A stretch of 16,698 nt of DNA. Source: Rhodobiaceae bacterium (GTDB lineage: Bacteria > Pseudomonadota > Alphaproteobacteria > Parvibaculales > Parvibaculaceae). The first letter of the stretch is position 1; every line of letters begins with the position of its first letter. A program made the translations under genes and the position numbers. Location of the stretch: positions 1 to 16,698 of the forward strand of contig DAIEIL010000200.1 in the NCBI GenBank assembly GCA_027352645.1, in the 5' to 3' direction. The notes under the pieces were generated by a model. The model had not been told where the DNA came from. It did no database searches and saw only the letters and a list, made by a program, of their open reading frames with translations. Shown here one piece after another: positions 13,559 to 16,698 of this stretch.

Positions 13559-14701
13559 GTGAAAGAGACCAGGTTTCGTTCCGTTGCCGAAGTCATCGAA
13601 CGGCTGAACCCTTCCTATCCCGTGTTCATGGTCTTTCCCGAGATACTCAAGGACCGCGCGCGAACTTTTCTCGACGGCTTTCCGGGCACGGTTCTCTACG
13701 CGGTCAAATGCAATCCCGATCCGCATGTGCTGCGCGCGCTCTACCAGGCGGGCGTGCGGCATTTCGATACGGCGTCTCTCCCCGAGATTGCGAAGGTCTC
13801 GGAACTGTTTGCGGACGCGCATTGCTATTTCAATCATCCGGTGAAAAGCCGTGGCGCGCTGGAAGCGGCGTGGGAGATATACGGGCTCGGCCATTATGTG
13901 GTCGATCACATTGATGAGCTGAACAAGCTCCACGAGGTCGTGGGCACCGACATCACGGTCGAGGTGCGCATCGCGACGCCAAAGGGAGCGGCGGTCTATA
14001 ACCTCTCGTCGAAATTCGGCGCCGCACCCGATGCGGCTGTCGAGCTCCTGCAGGAGGCGAGCCGGCGCGGTTCTCGCACGGCCATAGCCTTTCATGTCGG
14101 CAGCCAGTGCCCGGATCCCGAAGCCTATCGCGTCGCCATGAAGGAAGCGGCGGACATTGCGAGGCGCGCCGATGTGCCGATCGAATATCTCGATATCGGC
14201 GGCGGCTATCCCGCCGAATATGGCGATCCCGTTCCGCCGATCGGCGCCTTCTTTTCGGTCATCAGGGTGGCGCGCGACGAGTTGAAGCTCGGCATGCCGC
14301 TTTATGCCGAGCCCGGCCGCGCGCTTGTCGCTGACGGGTGTTCGGTCCTTGCGCAGGTACAGCTGCGCAAGGGGCGCGATCTCTACATCAATGACGGCAT
14401 CTATGGGTGCCTCGCGGAGATTCAGCTTGGGCCGCTGAAGCCGCCCGTTCGCGCGCTGCGCCGCCGCGACGGGGTATGCGTTCCCGTGACCGGAGAGGAA
14501 AAGAGCTATCGCATCTTCGGTCCGACCTGCGACAGCCTCGATGTCTTCAAGGTTGAGTTCGAATTGCCTGACGGAATTGCTGAGGGCGACTGGATCGAGT
14601 TCCGGCGCATGGGCGCCTATTCGATAGGAATGCAAACCTCATTCAATGGTTTCTATACGGACACCGTTGTCCTGATAGACGGGCATCAGGATAGTCTTTG
14701 A
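13559..14701 (+). CDS. Fold-III PLP-dependent ornithine/lysine decarboxylase
   Basis: A 380-residue fold-type III (alanine-racemase-like) decarboxylase of the ODC family. It should decarboxylate L-ornithine to putrescine and/or L-lysine to cadaverine, the entry to polyamines. Lys50 in YAVKCNP would bind PLP; His179 (FHVGSQ), the phosphate-binding DIGGGYP (212-218), AEPGRALV (Glu251-Pro-Gly-Arg), GPTCDSLD with catalytic Cys324/Asp325, and the C-terminal GAYS (Tyr354) all match ODC. The start is GTG 13559, with AAAGGA at 13546-13551. Ornithine versus lysine preference cannot be settled by eye; bifunctional enzymes of this group are known. The reductase stop is 24 bases upstream. The TetR gene follows after a 96-base gap with a large inverted repeat. 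Confidence 0.87.
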   Translation: MKETRFRSVAEVIERLNPSYPVFMVFPEILKDRARTFLDGFPGTVLYAVKCNPDPHVLRALYQAGVRHFDTASLPEIAKVSELFADAHCYFNHPVKSRGALEAAWEIYGLGHYVVDHIDELNKLHEVVGTDITVEVRIATPKGAAVYNLSSKFGAAPDAAVELLQEASRRGSRTAIAFHVGSQCPDPEAYRVAMKEAADIARRADVPIEYLDIGGGYPAEYGDPVPPIGAFFSVIRVARDELKLGMPLYAEPGRALVADGCSVLAQVQLRKGRDLYINDGIYGCLAEIQLGPLKPPVRALRRRDGVCVPVTGEEKSYRIFGPTCDSLDVFKVEFELPDGIAEGDWIEFRRMGAYSIGMQTSFNGFYTDTVVLIDGHQDSL

Positions 14702-14743
14702 ATTGCCATAAGTTCTTGTGCCGTTCTTTTCTATACATGTGAT

Positions 14744-14766
14744 ATATGTTAACAACGATAACATAT
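14744..14766. promoter_or_regulatory. Inverted repeat upstream of the TetR gene, candidate operator
   Basis: ATATGTTA (14744-14751), seven-base spacer, TAACATAT (14759-14766): a perfect 8-base-arm inverted repeat, unusually AT-rich for this genome. It lies 31 bases upstream of the TetR ATG, the normal position for a TetR-family operator. A second palindrome, TGTGCACA (14773-14780), is adjacent. A TATACA word (14732-14737) just upstream could be a -10 element, though no good -35 is at the right distance. Binding is inferred. Confidence 0.6.
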
Positions 14767-14797
14767 CGAGCGTGTGCACAAATGAGGAACGCGGACG

Positions 14798-15253
14798 ATG
14801 CGCACAAGGCTGAGAGGACAGAAAACCCAATATCACCACGGTGATCTCAGGCGTGCATTGCTCGAAGCCGCGATGACGCTGATCGATATTCGCGGGCCCG
14901 AAGCTCTGACGCTTCGTGCGGCGGCCCGGCGGGCCGGCGTTTCGGAAGCCGCGCCCTACCGGCATTTCGCCAATCTCGACGCGCTTCTTGGGGCGGTCGC
15001 GCTGGAAGGCTTCGAAATGCTGATTGCGGACCTGGAGAACGTAAAAGGCGCACGAGCGAGGCGCGATGCCTTTCTCGCTTTTGTTGGCGATTTTCCGGGC
15101 CGCTACACCTTGATGTTCGGAACCCTCGCCGATCGCGAGTCAGCCGCCAGGCGGCAGGACGAAGTCGCGAATATCGCCGAACTCGTCGATGAGTCCGGCG
15201 GCCTTGCGTTGCTTCACGGAACGGCGTCGCTGCAATTGGTGGGGCTTGCCTGA
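14798..15253 (+). CDS. TetR family transcriptional regulator (compact C-terminus)
   Basis: A 151-residue TetR regulator, short against the usual 190-220. The N-terminal DNA-binding domain is complete: YHHGDLRRALLEAAMTLI, TLRAAARRAGVSEAAPYRHF (38-57) with helix-turn-helix, then ANLDALLGAVALEGFEML. The C-terminal ligand domain looks like a reduced WHG-type domain: DFPGRYTLMFGTLADRE, then ELVDESGGLALLHGTASLQLVGL at the end, with the helices before and after this apparently shortened. GAGGAA (14784-14789) precedes ATG 14798. Downstream the stop is six bases from the converging oxygenase stop. Likely self-regulating through the inverted repeat at 14744-14766, and possibly controlling neighbours. 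Confidence 0.82.
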   Translation: MRTRLRGQKTQYHHGDLRRALLEAAMTLIDIRGPEALTLRAAARRAGVSEAAPYRHFANLDALLGAVALEGFEMLIADLENVKGARARRDAFLAFVGDFPGRYTLMFGTLADRESAARRQDEVANIAELVDESGGLALLHGTASLQLVGLA

Positions 15254-15259
15254 CTACGC

Positions 15260-16300
15260 TCAGGATTCTTCTTTCCTGAAGTAGCCGTAGGTTTCCGCGA
15301 AGCGGCCCGAGACATATTCATAAGCCGTCACGGGTTCGTATTTGGCGGGATGCTTCTCGTCGACGCAGTTGGGCAGCGGCGTCAGGACCGTTGCGTAGTC
15401 GCAACCGTAGAAGAAGGGAATCGAATAGCGCTCGCGCCCGCTTCGATTGATGACGCGATGGAGCGTCGACTTGAAGAGATCGTTCGACCAGCGCGCCATC
15501 TGATCGCCGATATTGACGACGAAGGCGCCGGGGATCGGCGGCGCGGAAATCCACTCACCGCTCGCGTTCAGAACCTGCAACGCTTCGACATCGCCGCCCT
15601 GGGCGAGGATGGTGAAGCATTCATAGTCGGAATGCGCGCCGATGCCGATCTGCTTCTCGTCGATGATGCCTTCCTGCGGCGGATAGTAGAGAACGCGCAT
15701 CGAGCTGCCGGGACGCCTGATCTTCGGCGCGAAGAAATTTTCGTCGAGTTCAAGTGCGAGCGCGAAGGCCTGGAAGATGCGGCGGCCGAGCAGGATCATC
15801 TCGTCGTAATAGCGCGTCAGCGGCTCGCGAAATTCGGACATGTTTTCCGGCCAGACATTCGGCCCATGCAGCGTGTGGCCTGCGAGAACTTCCGGATCGT
15901 CGGAAGGAATGTCGAGCGAAAGGTCGAAGGCTTCGTGCAGGTCGCCCTTGGCCGTCGGGTCGGTGTTTTCTTCGAGCAGCGGTCCATAGCCGCGATGATT
16001 GGTCGACTTGCGGATATGGATGCGCATCTTCTCTTCGAACGGCGCCGCGAAGAAGCGCTTCGCGGCGTCGAAGGTCGCGTCGATCACCTCCTGCGGAACG
16101 CCGTGATTCTTGAGGTAGAAGAAGCCGACATTCATGCAGGCGTCCTTCAGCTCGGCGGCGACTTTCAGACGGTCGGCAATGTCATCGCTCGCCATCGGGG
16201 CGAAATCGATCTGCGGAATTTCAGTGAAGGCGATCTTGCGGGCGGCAAGGCCCGTGTCGGTGAAATTCCTGATGCCGTTTCCGGTCCGTACGATATTCAT
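15260..16300 (-). CDS. Isopenicillin N synthase-type Fe(II)/2-oxoglutarate-dependent oxygenase
   Basis: A 346-residue non-haem iron oxygenase of the IPNS/2OG-Fe(II) superfamily. The N-terminal DIOX_N-like domain (about 27-140) has IPQIDFAP and GFFYLKNHGVP. The iron-binding triad is His223 and Asp225 in IGAHSDYECFTIL plus His281 in STLHRVIN; Arg291-Tyr-Ser293 (RYSIPFF) fits the RxS cosubstrate clamp of 2-oxoglutarate enzymes. Family members hydroxylate, desaturate or cyclise small molecules; the substrate here is unknown, and true penicillin synthesis is not implied. ATG 16300 is chosen, as AGGCGAGG precedes it; the frame extends upstream to 16348, but those residues overlap a palindrome and look non-conserved. 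It converges on the TetR gene with six bases between stops. Confidence 0.87.
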   Translation of the reverse strand: MNIVRTGNGIRNFTDTGLAARKIAFTEIPQIDFAPMASDDIADRLKVAAELKDACMNVGFFYLKNHGVPQEVIDATFDAAKRFFAAPFEEKMRIHIRKSTNHRGYGPLLEENTDPTAKGDLHEAFDLSLDIPSDDPEVLAGHTLHGPNVWPENMSEFREPLTRYYDEMILLGRRIFQAFALALELDENFFAPKIRRPGSSMRVLYYPPQEGIIDEKQIGIGAHSDYECFTILAQGGDVEALQVLNASGEWISAPPIPGAFVVNIGDQMARWSNDLFKSTLHRVINRSGRERYSIPFFYGCDYATVLTPLPNCVDEKHPAKYEPVTAYEYVSGRFAETYGYFRKEES

Positions 16301-16342
16301 GAAAATGCCTCGCCTGCGCCTGATCGAAATACGGGCGGCACG

Positions 16343-16359
16343 ATGCAAATTGCATGCAA
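16343..16359. promoter_or_regulatory. Overlapping palindromes upstream of the oxygenase gene, candidate operator
   Basis: ATGCAA-A-TTGCAT (16343-16355) overlaps the perfect TTGCATGCAA (16350-16359), so the ATGCAA half-site occurs three times (forward at 16343 and 16354, reverse at 16350). It lies 43 bases upstream of the oxygenase ATG, a promoter-proximal position. The AT-rich half-sites stand out in GC-rich DNA. A regulator, possibly of the same cluster, may bind; none is shown. Confidence 0.45.
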
Positions 16360-16407
16360 AGGAGGATGCGGCGTGGAGCCGCCATTTTCGCGGCGCGCGC
16401 CCTCACG

Positions 16408-16431
16408 CGTCTGCTGCAGAATGGGCAGACG
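16408..16431. other. Hairpin in the hemB-oxygenase gap
   Basis: CGTCTGC (16408-16414) and GCAGACG (16425-16431) form a 7-base-pair stem with a 10-base loop in the 172-base gap (16301-16472). A second compact stem, AGCGGG/CCCGCT (16455-16460, 16463-16468), lies right after the hemB stop. Neither has a T-run in the direction of transcription, so they are at best weak or Rho-assisted ends of hemB, or leader structures. Confidence 0.35.
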
Positions 16432-16472
16432 GCTTCCAAACTGACCAAGCTTTAAGCGGGTGCCCGCTGCGC

Positions 16473-16698
16473 TCAGCGCTGCTGCAGCAGCCTTGCGGCG
16501 GCAGGCGCGAAATAGGTGAGAACGCCGTCTGCGCCTGCGCGCTTGAAGGCCAGCAGGCTTTCAAGGATCACGCGGTCGCGGTCGAGCCATCCGTTCTGGA
16601 TCGCTCCGGCGAGCATCGCGTATTCGCCCGACACCTGATAGGCGAAGGTCGGCAGGCCGAACTCCTGCTTCACGCGGTGGAGCACGTCGAGATAGGGC
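16473..16698 (-). CDS. hemB: Delta-aminolevulinic acid dehydratase (porphobilinogen synthase), C-terminal part
   Basis: About 74 C-terminal residues are visible; the gene runs on beyond the window edge on the minus strand. HemB condenses two 5-aminolevulinate molecules into porphobilinogen in haem synthesis. The segment PYLDVLHRVKQEFG, then PTFAYQVSGEYAM and ESLLAFKRAGADGVLTYFA, is the highly conserved end of the TIM barrel. The two Schiff-base lysines lie upstream, outside this window. The frame is open through to the edge (GTG 16685 is internal, not a start). No strong terminator follows; see the stems at 16408-16468. Confidence 0.93.
   Translation of the reverse strand, partial: PYLDVLHRVKQEFGLPTFAYQVSGEYAMLAGAIQNGWLDRDRVILESLLAFKRAGADGVLTYFAPAAARLLQQR

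Noticed and set aside
13289..14635. 448-codon open frame on the minus strand
   Set aside because: It mirrors the reductase end and decarboxylase, which have complete catalytic motifs on the plus strand; the minus product shows none.
15350..16444. 364-codon open frame on the plus strand
   Set aside because: It is opposite the oxygenase gene with its intact iron triad; the plus-strand product has no recognisable motif.
1..16698. CRISPR arrays, tRNA, rRNA, insertion sequences, prophage genes
   Set aside because: No regularly spaced repeats, cloverleaf-like segments, transposase or phage-type proteins were seen.

Overview
This GC-rich window (visibly well above 60% GC) reads as the chromosome of an alphaproteobacterium. 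The strongest evidence is the run pdxJ-acpS-lepB-rnc-era-recO, a classic alphaproteobacterial cluster, followed by an alphaproteobacterial-type parC. It also has an ATE/Bpt aminoacyl-tRNA protein transferase and an E. coli-like MotA/MotB pair. It is probably a motile Rhizobiales-like organism such as a Parvibaculum relative. The genus is a guess from overall flavour and was not tested.

Region 1 (1-6430, + strand) is housekeeping: the end of pdxJ (vitamin B6), acpS (acyl-carrier-protein activation), lepB (signal peptidase I), rnc (RNase III), era (ribosome-assembly GTPase), recO (recombination repair) and parC (topoisomerase IV subunit A). Several junctions overlap (pdxJ/acpS, lepB/rnc, rnc/era), suggesting translational coupling. 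A strong bidirectional hairpin terminator at 6453-6482 separates parC from the converging minus-strand genes.

Region 2 (6488-10256, - strand) holds a membrane-anchored protein with a beta-sandwich-like domain, bpt (N-end-rule leucyltransferase), an RDD-family membrane protein, and the flagellar stator genes motA-motB.

Region 3 (10499-16300, both strands) is accessory in character. It has a flavin reductase, a MarR regulator, a TonB-like anchored protein with an unusual C-terminal domain, a 3-hydroxyisobutyrate-dehydrogenase-type reductase, a fold-III ornithine/lysine decarboxylase, a short TetR regulator and an isopenicillin-N-synthase-type oxygenase. Three of its intergenic gaps carry clear palindromes placed where operators would be: 11527-11542, 14744-14766 and 16343-16359. 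The window ends in the C-terminus of hemB (porphobilinogen synthase, - strand).

No CRISPR array, tRNA, rRNA, insertion sequence or prophage was found. The best leads for something undescribed are the TonB-like chimera at 11746-12561 and the decarboxylase/reductase/oxygenase neighbourhood with its putative operators. No complete new defence or biosynthetic system can be claimed from the sequence alone.
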